A DNA stretch of 64,000 nt from Bacillota bacterium (GCA_023418475.1 JAEZZO010000079.1:56411-120410), one strand, 5' to 3'. Shown: positions 16,320-26,329, numbered from the stretch's first letter. Notes: generated by a model from the sequence alone, not told the origin. A program made the numbers and translations.

Positions 16320-18569
16320 TTATTTTGCAGGTACCAGCGAAAGCAGCAGTTTTTGTGCTTCCTCATTATAGGTTTGTACCTCATACTCATTTCCTTTTTC
16401 ACTGATACGTTTCAACGTACCTATTCCGGCCTGTATCCCTTTTTCAGTCACTTCATTGGCAGACCTGCCAAGAAGAGGATTGAACTTATCGGTCAGATAA
16501 CCTTCCTCCTTCAACCTGCCTGTCAGGGAGACCACCGTTAGTCTCTTCATGCATTGTTCATCCCGAAGCTGGTTTAGTTGTTCTACAAACTGACTAATCA
16601 GGACTTCTTCTTCACAACGAAATGCCTGGCGCATTTCCTGCGAAAGATAAAAATCAGTTTTAGGCATCTTGTTACGATATTCCGTCCGAGTGATTTCTTC
16701 CTCTTTTGGTTGCTCATAACTAAGGATTTCTTTTTTCCCCTCTGTAAATTGATTAATTGCTTCCAGAAAAAATTGCCCGTATTTTTCAAATTTATTTTCT
16801 CCGACTCCGGAAACGCGTAACATTTCCGCCTTGCTTACCGGCTGTTTGGCACACATATCCGTCAGTGTTTTGTCAGAAAAGATGATGTATGGAGGCATAC
16901 CTGCCTCTCTGGCCAGACCTGTCCTGACATTTCGAAGCTTTTCAAACAAATCCAGACCTTTCGAGGTTAAGAATTCTGATTTTGGTCTCGATTTATTCAT
17001 ATGGTTCTGGGATGCAGCCGTACTTTCTGGAGATAGCTTCATTATCACTTTTCTTTCCTGTTTCTCGACCAAAGATGCTGATTTTTCTGCTTTTATGATA
17101 CTGTATTTATCATTCGTCAGATATAAATATCCGTCAATTAACAGCTTATTCACAATTTGCTTTAGTTTATTCTCACTTTCCTTCGCACGTTTTCCGTAGT
17201 AGCTGCTATTCACCATATTAGTTGCAGTAAGCTTAGCTGCCCTGCTTCCCAGTAGTGTTGAAACAATGACATTCATACCATATCTTTGCCCGCTTTCCCT
17301 TACACATCCAATAATATCAGTGCAAATCTCAGTGACATCTATTTCCTCGAACTCAGCCAGACAGTTTGAACAATTGTTACAGTAATTATTTCCATACTGA
17401 CCGAAATATTGCAGAATATATTCTCTTAAACAGTCTTTGGTGAAACAATAATATATCATCCGCTTCAAACGCTCTTCATCCCGTTCCCGGATCGCATACT
17501 GCTGATCCGGCAGTAAATCGGAATGTTCATTACCATTCTCAATCAGAAATTGATTCACCTGAATATCCTTTGGGGCATATAACAACATACATTCAGCTGC
17601 TTCTCCATCCCGTCCTGCTCTGCCTGCTTCTTGATAATAGCTCTCCATATTTTTTGGCATATTATTATGTATCACAAAACGGACATTTGATTTATCTATT
17701 CCCATACCAAATGCATTCGTTGCCACCATAATCAGTTTTCGGTCATAAATAAAATCCTCCTGATTACTGCTGCGCTGTACTTCACCCATGCCGGCATGGT
17801 ACTTTGCCGTATCAATACCACGATTTGTAAGAAGCTCCTGCAATTCATCCACATTTTTGCGAGTTGCACAGTAAATAATTCCACATTGACCGGGGTGCTT
17901 TTCAACGTAATCCACAATCTCTGCGGCTTTATCCTTGGGATTTCTTACCTCAAAGTAAAGGTTGCGACGGTCAAATCCCGTCACCAATACTTTGGGGGTT
18001 ATAAGACGCAGAATACAGACAATATCTTCCCTAACCTCCTTTGTCGCAGTGGCTGTAAAGCAGCTGATCACCGGACGTATTGGAAGTCGCTCTATAAAAT
18101 TTACAATTTTCAAATAACTGGGACGAAAATCCTGTCCCCATTGTGATATACAATGTGCCTCATCCACGGTTACCATACTGATCTTCGTATTGAGGGCAAA
18201 TTCAAGAAATTCTTCTGTCTCTAACCGCTCCGGTGCAACATATATCAATTTATATCTGCCTTCCCTCGCATACTGCAAGGCAATCGTAACCTGTCTGGCG
18301 GAAAGAGAACTATTGATATAAGCTGCATGCACTCCCGCCTGGTTAAGTGCAGCTACCTGATCCTTCATCAAGGAGATTAAAGGAGATAATACAATGGTAA
18401 TTCCATCCATGGCAAGTGCCGGTACCTGATAACAGATGGATTTTCCGGCGCCAGTCGGCATTACTCCGAAAGTATCCTGTCCAGATAGAATGCTGTTAAC
18501 TAGGCGCTCCTGTCCTTCCCGAAAGCTGTCATATCCAAAATATTGCTTTAATATTTGAAAATGTCTCAT
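16320..18569 (-). CDS. recQ: RecQ-family ATP-dependent DNA helicase
   Basis: A 3'-5' DNA helicase of about 749 residues, used in recombination repair and fork processing. Superfamily 2 motifs are complete: Q-motif FREGQ, Walker A MPTGAGKS, DEAH in TVDEAHCISQWGQDFR, TATA, and motif VI QEAGRAGRDG. The RecQ zinc-binding domain is present (CLREYI...CNNCSNC), followed by a winged helix and an HRDC domain (about 540-620: GLDLFEKLRNVRTGLAREAG). The C-terminal extension is longer than in E. coli RecQ and contains a helical region often seen in Clostridia. The frame opens at 18620; the ATG at 18569 (MRHFQIL) has GGAGG 11 nt upstream and aligns with the family start. Confidence 0.93.
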   Translation of the reverse strand: MRHFQILKQYFGYDSFREGQERLVNSILSGQDTFGVMPTGAGKSICYQVPALAMDGITIVLSPLISLMKDQVAALNQAGVHAAYINSSLSARQVTIALQYAREGRYKLIYVAPERLETEEFLEFALNTKISMVTVDEAHCISQWGQDFRPSYLKIVNFIERLPIRPVISCFTATATKEVREDIVCILRLITPKVLVTGFDRRNLYFEVRNPKDKAAEIVDYVEKHPGQCGIIYCATRKNVDELQELLTNRGIDTAKYHAGMGEVQRSSNQEDFIYDRKLIMVATNAFGMGIDKSNVRFVIHNNMPKNMESYYQEAGRAGRDGEAAECMLLYAPKDIQVNQFLIENGNEHSDLLPDQQYAIRERDEERLKRMIYYCFTKDCLREYILQYFGQYGNNYCNNCSNCLAEFEEIDVTEICTDIIGCVRESGQRYGMNVIVSTLLGSRAAKLTATNMVNSSYYGKRAKESENKLKQIVNKLLIDGYLYLTNDKYSIIKAEKSASLVEKQERKVIMKLSPESTAASQNHMNKSRPKSEFLTSKGLDLFEKLRNVRTGLAREAGMPPYIIFSDKTLTDMCAKQPVSKAEMLRVSGVGENKFEKYGQFFLEAINQFTEGKKEILSYEQPKEEEITRTEYRNKMPKTDFYLSQEMRQAFRCEEEVLISQFVEQLNQLRDEQCMKRLTVVSLTGRLKEEGYLTDKFNPLLGRSANEVTEKGIQAGIGTLKRISEKGNEYEVQTYNEEAQKLLLSLVPAK

Positions 18570-18675
18570 CCTTATCATTACCTCCATTCCCTGTATATGT
18601 TTGCCAAAGTCTTCATTCACAAACTAATTTCGTAATCAACTGTTTGGATGCAGATAAATCATACGCAACTTTTAT

Positions 18676-18746
18676 TCCCCCGCGTAGCTTCACATCCTCC
18701 CGGAGGGTTTATTTCATAGGACGAACTTTCATAGTAAATAAAAAAG
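18676..18746 (+). repeat. Multi-hairpin intergenic repeat, copy C
   Basis: Third copy: CCCCCGCGTAGCTTCAC, CCTCCCGGAGGG, then TTCATAGGACGAACTTTC and TAGTAAATAAAAAAG. It is more diverged in the last hairpin. A small stem (GAAAGG...CCTCTC, 18745-18763) follows in the place of the terminators next to copies A and B. On the minus strand it lies behind the decayed coiled-coil gene and in front of recQ. Confidence 0.65.
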
Positions 18747-18836
18747 AAAGGAAATTACCTCTCTTCAAAATATCCTTTGGAGTATTTCACTATGTTCAGA
18801 TGTCACTCTTTTAATCATTCCACATCATTTTTTCAT

Positions 18837-19172
18837 TCATCCTATATCCGCGGTCGCTTCTTCATAACGAACAGCTGCCGGAACATAGTTTTCAGCCAAC
18901 ATTCTTATATTAGGCCTTATCTCATTTTCTAAAATAAGATTTGTATTTTGTACTTCAAGATGAATCAATTTAAATTCTTTATCATGTTCCAATAATTTCT
19001 CATCTATTCCTTGGAATTACTCATCTATTCTCTGAAAACCCTTATCTAATTTCTGATTCACTCTATATTCCAAACCGCTTAACTGTTCATTCACTTGAAT
19101 CAGTTTCGTATCTATCATATCAGCAATTGCAGATATAAGCTCCTTATTCCCTACTGATTTTCCCCTTAGCAC
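18837..19172 (-). pseudogene. Coiled-coil hypothetical protein gene with an internal stop
   Basis: The minus strand encodes a short coiled-coil protein of a type common in Clostridia. Heptad-like text (DTKLIQVNEQLSGLEYRVN, LDKGFQRIDE) leads to a conserved-looking C-terminus (LILENEIRPNIRMLAENYVP, AAVRYEEATADI). A TAA at 19017-19019 interrupts it exactly where a Gln codon (CAA) would restore the DEQFQGIDE heptads. The only candidate start, GTG at 19172, has no ribosome site. So the gene is broken by at least one nonsense change and probably truncated at the N-terminus. Confidence 0.7.
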
Positions 19173-19671
19173 TTTGTAAAACTATTATAACATAGGAATT
19201 TACATACGTCCATAAAGGGAACCCTGTTAAAATAATTCTGTTAAAATGGTAGATTTCCTGTAATTATTTTAAACATACTGCACTGTTTCTTAACCTCCAG
19301 ATCAATTTTATCTTTCTAACAAATAATAGTTATCATAGTAAAAAGAGAAAGGGGGGTCCCTCTCTCAAGATTTGATAACTGATAAAATTATTTCATGTTC
19401 TTATAAAATAATTTATTTCTTGGTTACTTATCTAAATTTGCATATGATACTTATATCGATTAAACACTGAAATTGATTTATCTGATGGATATGAGTGTAT
19501 TAATATTCATTTAGCGCAGACCAGGCCTCCCATGATTGCCAGTATTTCATAATCTTGGGAGTTTAAAAGGTAAGTCCAGATGATATAGATGCACTCCTAT
19601 CCATCTTCATAACCTGATAGGACTTTTATCGGAAAATCATGTAAATAATCAGTGGATAAAATATTCGTTTC
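19173..19671. other. Gene-free interval downstream of the DUF5050 gene
   Basis: AT-rich DNA without a plausible gene. It contains a stem-loop CTCCCATGATT/AATCTTGGGAG (about 19528-19563, one mismatch) and a purine-rich AGAGAAAGGG...CCCTCTCT near 19345-19366. Either may close the DUF5050 transcript, though neither has a good T-run. Confidence 0.45.
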
Positions 19672-20991
19672 CTAGTAGTTTGATATTAAAGGAATATTCT
19701 TCACTTTCTCATCAGCGATTTTGATATTTGTTTTACCGTCACTACCCAGATAGTATAAACGGCTGTTATCTCCTGCGTTTACATAAAACAGGCCATCTAC
19801 AGTATCATTATATTTACATAAATCCCATTCTACTCCGACTAATTTCTTTAAGGATAAATCAGATTTCAGTGTATACACTCCACTTTCCGTAAATAATACG
19901 GTGGCTCCAATTTCTCCTGTACTTGCGAGATTTCTAATATACCAGGCATCTTTCACTGATACAGCTTTCTTTGTAACCTTTCCTGATTTAACAGTACTTA
20001 CATATGCTTTATAATCCGAATCCACATATGCCAATTTACCGTTTCCAAAATCAGTTATTTCTCGAATTCCCTTTGTATGTAATTGAATAACCTTTCCCTT
20101 AAGATTTATCGCACATGCCTTTGCTTTTGCATAATTGTAATCATTACCTGAAAAACTGATATTATCATTGTATATATAATAACCATTGGTCCATTGACCA
20201 GAATAAACAGCATTAGCATCAATTGGCTTCTTGGCATTTAACACCTTGGCACTTGTACCATTCATAGAAATCTTTGCCACAACCATACATTTTGTTGAAT
20301 ACTGTGTTTCTGTTGGTTTTGTATTTATCATCATGTAAATATTCGACGCATTTTTATGAATAAACCATGGATTTATAAATGCTCCTGCAGCGATCCATTT
20401 AATATTGCCGCTTCCATCTGCAGCTTTTGATGCTACCCAAGTTGTCCTACCGCTTTTTAAAGCATTGTAGTAAACTGTTCCATTTATAATTGAAAATCTC
20501 GGGTAATTTGTATCTGCCATATCAGTAACCAACTTAGCCTGATCTGATCTTTCACTGGCCGGTGATACATAAATTTCACCTTTGCTATTCATATAATAAA
20601 TATTTGTACCATCTGTATCATAATACAGTATATCATCATTAATAAACCGAGTAGGAGTTTTCTTAGAACCATCTAACGGAAAACTTAAAAAAGTGGTAGA
20701 TTTTTCGTCATACATATAATACAGAAAATTACCTGCCGGTTTTAAGTTTACGCCTTCAAAGCTGTTAATCAGCATTTGGCCTCCTGTACCATCATTCATT
20801 GCACGATATAACGATCCATTTGATACATAGTAAACATACGCAGTTTTCGTTGCTGCCATGGCAATATTTGCGTTATTTGCTTCAATTGTCAGCATATTGT
20901 TCTTTAACGCAGGCCCCACACCATTAAATACAAGTGTAAATACAAGAGCCAGAAAAACTACTTTTTTCTTTAGTGAATTAATTTTTAACAT
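19672..20991 (-). CDS. Secreted DUF5050 beta-propeller-like protein
   Basis: An exported protein of 439 residues. The N-terminus (LKKKVVFLALVFTLVFNG) is a signal peptide, with a second small-residue stretch NANIAMAATKTAY near 60. The body is made of repeated beta blades with motifs such as AYVYYVSNGSLYRAMNDGTG, NIYYMNSKGEIYV and GLFYVNAGDNSRLYYLGSDG. This is the DUF5050 pattern of extracellular six- or seven-bladed propellers. No catalytic residues, sorting motif or SLH domain are seen. The frame opens at 21036, but the ATG at 20991 follows AGAAGGGA by about 11 nt. Function is unknown; a binding or surface-display role is the usual inference. Confidence 0.8.
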   Translation of the reverse strand: MLKINSLKKKVVFLALVFTLVFNGVGPALKNNMLTIEANNANIAMAATKTAYVYYVSNGSLYRAMNDGTGGQMLINSFEGVNLKPAGNFLYYMYDEKSTTFLSFPLDGSKKTPTRFINDDILYYDTDGTNIYYMNSKGEIYVSPASERSDQAKLVTDMADTNYPRFSIINGTVYYNALKSGRTTWVASKAADGSGNIKWIAAGAFINPWFIHKNASNIYMMINTKPTETQYSTKCMVVAKISMNGTSAKVLNAKKPIDANAVYSGQWTNGYYIYNDNISFSGNDYNYAKAKACAINLKGKVIQLHTKGIREITDFGNGKLAYVDSDYKAYVSTVKSGKVTKKAVSVKDAWYIRNLASTGEIGATVLFTESGVYTLKSDLSLKKLVGVEWDLCKYNDTVDGLFYVNAGDNSRLYYLGSDGKTNIKIADEKVKNIPLISNY

Positions 20992-21152
20992 TTTACTTTT
21001 ATCCCTTCTTTTTTGATTTGCAAAATAGCACGTCACATAATTTACAACATAATATCTATTTTTTCAACTAATTTCTACTTATTCGGGACTATAATCCTAA
21101 TATTTGTAATACATAAATCATGCAAATACAATACTATAACCAAAATCAACAC

Positions 21153-21207
21153 AAAACGGCAAGAAAGACTGGAGGGGTCACCCCCTTCCCGTCTTTCTTG
21201 CCGTTTT
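21153..21207. terminator. Very strong terminator of the BMP-type ABC operon
   Basis: A perfect 17-bp stem (21153-21169 with 21191-21207). On the minus strand it ends in CCGTTTTGTGTTGATTTT, on the plus strand in CCGTTTTATT. It insulates the ABC importer operon from the DUF5050 gene. Confidence 0.8.
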
Positions 21208-21242
21208 ATTAATTCTTTCTCTTTTACGATTTACAAAACAAT

Positions 21243-22235
21243 CTAGCGCTCTTCTCTAAAATAAGCCTCTCCAAGGCTTGCCGGCGGCTGATTTTCCTGT
21301 TTATTCCTCTTGCTTGTAATAACCAGAACGATAATAGTAACAACATAGGGAAGTGTTTTACACAGCTCCTGCGTCGCTCTTGTTAGTCCCGGCATATAAA
21401 TATACAGAATATATAAACCTCCAAATAATATTGAACCCCAGATTGCATTTACCGGTTTCCATAAAGCAAGAATTACAAGTGCTATCGCAAGCCATCCTCT
21501 GTCACCGAAGCCATTATTATTCCAGGTTCCCCCCAGATACTCCATTACAAAGTACAATCCGCCAAGCCCTGCAATTGCAGCACCGGATACCGTAGCAATA
21601 TATTTGTAACTGGAAACATTAATGCCTGCAGCATCTGCTGTTGCCGGGCTCTCGCCAACAGCCCTCAGGTTCAGGCCTTTTCTTGTACTTTTTAAGAAAT
21701 AAGTAAGGCACACTGAAATCAATATTGATAAATACGTTAAAAATCCATAGGAGAATAACAGAGGTCCAAGCACCGGTATCTTAGAAAGTACCGGTATTGC
21801 AGCACGATAGGCATCTGCGGTAGTGCTTACAGAAATCTGTCCTACTCCGCCTGCCAGTTTAGAGATTGAACCACCAAAGAAATTACCGAAGCCTACACCA
21901 AAAGTCGTTAAAGCCAGACCAACCACATTCTGGTTTGCGCGTAGTGAAATGGTTAAAAAACTATAGATCAACCCGCCAAATGCCGAGGCAAGTAGTGCAG
22001 CAATCAGAGAAACAATTAAGCCGACCAGCCCATTTGGGTTAGGGGTCGATTTTTCATAGAAAAAAGCTCCCATTAGACCGGTAATCCCTCCCATATACAT
22101 AATACCCGGGATACCAAGATTTAAATTACCTGATTTTTCTGTCACAATTTCACCGGAAGCACCGAAGAGAATAGCGATACCCTGTCCAATCGCTTTTTGG
22201 ATAAATGTCAAAAGTAGTGCCATAATAATAACCAT
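21243..22235 (-). CDS. nupQ: BMP-type nucleoside/simple-sugar ABC transporter permease 2 (NupQ/YufQ-like)
   Basis: A 330-residue membrane permease of the BPD_transp_2 family, with about eight to nine helices. Conserved LGIPGIMYMGG near the start, LRAVGESPATADAAGINV in the cytoplasmic coupling region (about 195-215) and GFGDRGWLAIALV follow the nucleoside permease pattern. It is the last gene of a four-gene operon: lipoprotein, double ATPase, permease 1, permease 2. The start is either the first ATG, 2-3 nt behind GGAAAGGGC, or the ATG 12 nt further in; I list the first. Substrate is likely purine or pyrimidine nucleosides by analogy to NupNOPQ. Confidence 0.88.
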   Translation of the reverse strand: MVIIMALLLTFIQKAIGQGIAILFGASGEIVTEKSGNLNLGIPGIMYMGGITGLMGAFFYEKSTPNPNGLVGLIVSLIAALLASAFGGLIYSFLTISLRANQNVVGLALTTFGVGFGNFFGGSISKLAGGVGQISVSTTADAYRAAIPVLSKIPVLGPLLFSYGFLTYLSILISVCLTYFLKSTRKGLNLRAVGESPATADAAGINVSSYKYIATVSGAAIAGLGGLYFVMEYLGGTWNNNGFGDRGWLAIALVILALWKPVNAIWGSILFGGLYILYIYMPGLTRATQELCKTLPYVVTIIVLVITSKRNKQENQPPASLGEAYFREER

Positions 22236-22313
22236 GCCCTTTCCAAATTACGGTTAAAAATGCTTCTTTTTTCAACCTAACTTCTCATTTTGCCGCTTGC
22301 TGCGGCACATAAT

Positions 22314-23420
22314 CTAATTTCTTATTTTCTTACGAAGTTCCAGCTTATAATTAATAAAAAATTCACAGCCGATCAGGAAAAACAAAATGATGCCTGTAAT
22401 AATATCCGATGCATTTTCATTCAGGCCATATTGCGTAGCAATCTGTATGGAACCCTGCTGCATAAATACAAGGAATATAGAAACTATGATCATCGCAAAT
22501 GGATTAAATTTTGACATCCATGCTACAATAATGGCGGTAAATCCCCTTCCGCCTCCGGTACTTGTCGAGATCGTATGACTTGCTCCACTCACAATAATAC
22601 TTCCGGCAAGTCCGCAAATCCCTCCGGAAATCATCATCGTACGAATAATAACCTTTTTAACGTTAATTCCGGCATATCTGGCGGTATCCTGACTCTCTCC
22701 GACAACAGCAATTTCATATCCATGCTTGCTGTATTTCATATAGATGTACATTCCGATCGTTATAGCTAAAACAATAATAATATTAAGTCCATAGTTTAGT
22801 CCGAAAATAGGGCTAAACCAACCTTTGCTGGTACCAGAATTAATAATCCCCACTGTATTGGAGCCTGCCGGATTTTCCCAGAAAACAATACAAAAGGTAA
22901 CAATCTGCATTGCCACATAATTTAGCATCAAGGTAAAAAGTGTCTCATTCGTATTAAAATAGGCTTTGAAAATTGCCGGCAGAAGTCCCCAAATCATACC
23001 TGCGGTACAGCTTGCAATAAAAATAATAACGAGCAGCAGCCAATTTGGCATTGCATTTCCTGCATAGATCATAATCGCCGCTGTTGCAACTCCCCCCATT
23101 AAAACCTGCCCCTCAGCTCCTATATTCCAGAATTTCATTTTGAAAGCAGGTGTGAGGCCAATCGCAATAATCAGCAATGTTAAAGCTTCACGAATCGTAA
23201 CCCATAAACGGCGTTTTTTTCCTACCGCTCCATCAATAATTCCGAGATATACATTAAGCGGATTCTCCTGCGTTATTGCAACTATAACAAGAGCACATAC
23301 AATCAGAGATAATAAAACAGCCACAAGCCGAATACCCCATGCTTTTTTTTTCGTAATACCATCCCGTTTCATAATACGGGCAAATGGTTCCTTATTCGTG
23401 ATCACTGTGTCCTTACTCAT
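22314..23420 (-). CDS. nupP: BMP-type nucleoside/simple-sugar ABC transporter permease 1 (NupP/YufP-like)
   Basis: A 368-residue BPD_transp_2 permease. It has an N-terminal cytoplasmic tail, about eight to nine membrane segments, the family text MKFWNIGAEGQVLMGGVAT (about 90-108) and the coupling motif EIAVVGESQDTARYAGINV (about 235-253). It starts 8 nt inside the upstream ATPase gene, showing translational coupling, and has AAAGGAGG before the ATG. With permease 2 it forms the heterodimeric membrane pore of the importer. Confidence 0.9.
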   Translation of the reverse strand: MSKDTVITNKEPFARIMKRDGITKKKAWGIRLVAVLLSLIVCALVIVAITQENPLNVYLGIIDGAVGKKRRLWVTIREALTLLIIAIGLTPAFKMKFWNIGAEGQVLMGGVATAAIMIYAGNAMPNWLLLVIIFIASCTAGMIWGLLPAIFKAYFNTNETLFTLMLNYVAMQIVTFCIVFWENPAGSNTVGIINSGTSKGWFSPIFGLNYGLNIIIVLAITIGMYIYMKYSKHGYEIAVVGESQDTARYAGINVKKVIIRTMMISGGICGLAGSIIVSGASHTISTSTGGGRGFTAIIVAWMSKFNPFAMIIVSIFLVFMQQGSIQIATQYGLNENASDIITGIILFFLIGCEFFINYKLELRKKIRN

Positions 23421-24951
23421 TCGTATGTGCCTCCTTTGAAGAGCCTGTCATCATAAGCCCGAGTTTTTCTTTTGATGTACTGCGAGCATCAACAATTCCG
23501 GTTACCTTACCGCTGTTGAGTACTAAAATCCGGTCACATAGCTCCAGTAGAACATCCAGATCTTCTCCTACACAGATCACAGCTACACCCTTTTGTTTTT
23601 GAGAATTTAAAAGGTTGTATATCATATAGGAGGAATTAATATCCAAGCCTCTCACTGGATAAGCAACCATAAGAACTGTCGGGTTGGATGCGATTTCACG
23701 TCCTAAAAGCACCTTCTGTACATTTCCGCCGGAAAGTCTTCGAACCGGTGTATCTACACCGGGCGTTGCCACATCTAATTTATTTACAATATGAAGAGCC
23801 AGATCCTTTGGCTTCTTACGATCCGCAAAAAAGTGTTTTCCTTCTTTGTAGCTTCGTATCATCATATTATCTGTCAAATCCATTGAGCCGACAAGTCCCA
23901 TTCCAAGTCTGTCTTCCGGAACAAATGCCAGACTAATTTTTAAATTACGGATATCGGCTGCTTTCATTTCTGATATTTTTTCTACATTACCCTCGGGAGC
24001 ATAATAGAGAATTTCACCGTTTTCAATCTGCTGCAGACCAGCAATTGCTTCCAGAAGCTCCTTCTGTCCGCTTCCTGATATTCCTGCTATTCCCAGAATT
24101 TCACCACTGTTCGCAGTAAAAGATGCCTGTTTTAATATAGTCAGTCCTTCCATATTTCTGCAGGTAATGCCTCTCATCTCAATTCGCTTCTGCGGCTTAA
24201 CCGGTTCAGTACGATCAATATCTAAGCTAATCTTCTCTCCAACCATCATTTCTGTCAGGGAGGATACGGTAGCCTGTGATGTATTCACAGTTCCAATATA
24301 CTTTCCTTTTCGCAGTACTGCCACCCTGTCGGATAGCTCCAGAACCTCATTAAGTTTATGCGTAATAATAATGACAGATTTGCCAGCCTGCCTCATATTA
24401 CGGAGTACTGTAAATAACTTTTCAGTCTCCTGCGGAGTAAGTACCGCCGTCGGTTCATCTAATATCAGTATATCTGCTCCACGATATAATACCTTCACGA
24501 TCTCTACGGTCTGCTTTTGCGAAACAGACATATCATAGATTTTCTGTGACGGTTTTAAGTCAAAGCCGTATTGTTTTGTCAGCTTAATAATTTCATTTTC
24601 AACCTGCTGCATTTTTAATCTTTCTTTCCCCGGCAGGCCCAAAATAATATTTTCCGCAGCTGTTAGGATATTAATTAATTTAAAATGCTGATGAATCATA
24701 CCAATACCAAGAGCAAAGGAATCTTTTGGAGAACGGATAGTTACCTCTTTTCCGTCTACATAAATCTGACCTTCATCCGGAAAATAAATACCAGAAAGCA
24801 TATTCATCAAGGTAGTCTTTCCGCTTCCATTCTCTCCTAGTATTGAAAGTATCTCGCCCTTCCTGACTGACAAGTTCACATCATCATTTGCTATAACCTC
24901 ACCAAAACGCTTGGTAACATGCCTTAATTCTATTGCGTTTTCATGTTCCAC
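23413..24951 (-). CDS. nupO: BMP-type ABC transporter double ATP-binding protein (NupO/YufO-like)
   Basis: Two fused ABC ATPase domains in about 512 residues. The first is canonical: Walker A GENGSGKTTL, signature region DMSVSQKQTVEIVK, Walker B DILILDEPTAVLT. The second has Walker A-like GISGSGQKELLEAI and signature RRLSGGNVQKVLLGRE, but the Walker B Asp-Glu is replaced in VLMVAYPVRGLD, as is usual for the degenerate second half of these sugar/nucleoside ATPases. The first signature also lacks the standard LSGGQ. The GTG at 24951 has AGGAGG 7 nt upstream and is preferred over the ATG at 24996. It energises import of the ligand bound by the upstream BMP lipoprotein. Confidence 0.92.
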   Translation of the reverse strand: MEHENAIELRHVTKRFGEVIANDDVNLSVRKGEILSILGENGSGKTTLMNMLSGIYFPDEGQIYVDGKEVTIRSPKDSFALGIGMIHQHFKLINILTAAENIILGLPGKERLKMQQVENEIIKLTKQYGFDLKPSQKIYDMSVSQKQTVEIVKVLYRGADILILDEPTAVLTPQETEKLFTVLRNMRQAGKSVIIITHKLNEVLELSDRVAVLRKGKYIGTVNTSQATVSSLTEMMVGEKISLDIDRTEPVKPQKRIEMRGITCRNMEGLTILKQASFTANSGEILGIAGISGSGQKELLEAIAGLQQIENGEILYYAPEGNVEKISEMKAADIRNLKISLAFVPEDRLGMGLVGSMDLTDNMMIRSYKEGKHFFADRKKPKDLALHIVNKLDVATPGVDTPVRRLSGGNVQKVLLGREIASNPTVLMVAYPVRGLDINSSYMIYNLLNSQKQKGVAVICVGEDLDVLLELCDRILVLNSGKVTGIVDARSTSKEKLGLMMTGSSKEAHTNE

Positions 24952-25054
24952 AAAAAGTCCTCCTGAACGAAAAATTTGCGGACCTGCAGTATGCAATAAA
25001 AAATTGCATACTGCCCAGCTCCGCTTTGAATATTTGTCATCTATTTTCGAATAA

Positions 25055-26329
25055 TTATTTCGTTAATTCAGTAATGCCGTCAATTTTTAAATCAAAAGCA
25101 GGTGCTGAAATCAGTTCAGATTCATGGAAATATCCATCTTTCACATAATCAGCATATTTTGCATAGTCTCCGCCTGCTGCGATTAAGTCTTCGATTGATT
25201 TACCGCCAATTGTAAATGTTTTTGTATCAAATACATGCAGTGTTCCACCCTTAATAGCGGCTTCAACTTCTGCTACCTTATCTGCAGTTCCAGCAGCTAC
25301 TGCCTTGTCATTTAAAGCAGAAATCGCAACGGCTCCGTCAATATAACCTTTACACCAATCCGTATCAATTTTTGTACCATCAACAACACATTTTACAGCA
25401 TAAGTATAATAAGGACCCCAATTAATTGTTGCCGAAGTTAATGCGTTATTCGGAGCAACAGTAGTCATATCAACATTGTAACCTACACAAGGTACATTTG
25501 CTTTTTCACAAGCGGTAGGAGCACCAGTTGTATCAGCATGCTGACTGATTAATACACAGCCATGAGAGATTAACTGACTCGCAACTTCATTTTCACCTGC
25601 CATATCGGCCCAGCTGTTTGTATATTGAACTTCCATGGTAACGGTAGGACAAACACTCTTTGCTCCAAGGTAGAAAGATGTATAACCGGAAACAACCTCA
25701 GCATAAGGATATGCACCAACATAACCCATTTTTGCTTTATCTGCAGTAATCTTACCATCTTTAATCATTTCATTTAATTTTAAGCCGGCAACTACACCGG
25801 ATACATAACGGGATTCATAAACAGAGGTGAAATAGTTATGCATATTTGCTAAGCCTGAAGAAGCTGCCTGATAGCCTGTTGCATGACAGAACTGAATATC
25901 AGGATATTCCTTTGCTGCTTGAATCATATAGCTTTCATGTCCAAAACTATTTGCAAATATGATATTACAGCCCTGATCAGCTAAATCTACTGCTGCATCA
26001 TAACAGGATTCATCCTCTGCAATATTCGTTTTCTCGATAATCTGGCTGTCTGCTAAGCCAAGTGCTTTCGCCATCTCATCTATACCTGCCATATGAGCCG
26101 CTGTATAACCTTCATTCTCATCGCCTACATAAATAACACCAACTTTAATTTTAGATACATCAGCCGTACTTGCTCCAGCTGCTGTTGGTGCTGTTGTTGC
26201 CGTCACACTGTTTGTCACATCAGTAGCCGTTTTATCACCACTGTCAGTTTTACCTGTCTTTGATCCGCAACCAGCTACAAGTCCAATAATCATTACCAGA
26301 GCCAGAAATAAACCTACGGTCTTTCTCAT
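25055..26329 (-). CDS. bmpA: BMP family substrate-binding lipoprotein (nucleoside-type)
   Basis: A lipoprotein of about 424 residues that captures the ligand outside the cell. The signal peptide ends in the lipobox LVAGCGSK, and a Thr/Ala-rich linker precedes the periplasmic-binding fold (from KIKVGVIYVGDENEGY). The domain matches the BMP/Med family (ADQGCNIIFANSFGH, GYVGAYPYAEVVSGYTSF, VKDGYFHESELISAP). The ATG at 26329 has GGGAGG 10 nt upstream and starts the signal peptide; the longer frame from 26374 is not needed. A strong promoter lies about 270 nt upstream, giving a long leader. Nucleoside or purine binding is inferred from family. Confidence 0.92.
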   Translation of the reverse strand: MRKTVGLFLALVMIIGLVAGCGSKTGKTDSGDKTATDVTNSVTATTAPTAAGASTADVSKIKVGVIYVGDENEGYTAAHMAGIDEMAKALGLADSQIIEKTNIAEDESCYDAAVDLADQGCNIIFANSFGHESYMIQAAKEYPDIQFCHATGYQAASSGLANMHNYFTSVYESRYVSGVVAGLKLNEMIKDGKITADKAKMGYVGAYPYAEVVSGYTSFYLGAKSVCPTVTMEVQYTNSWADMAGENEVASQLISHGCVLISQHADTTGAPTACEKANVPCVGYNVDMTTVAPNNALTSATINWGPYYTYAVKCVVDGTKIDTDWCKGYIDGAVAISALNDKAVAAGTADKVAEVEAAIKGGTLHVFDTKTFTIGGKSIEDLIAAGGDYAKYADYVKDGYFHESELISAPAFDLKIDGITELTK

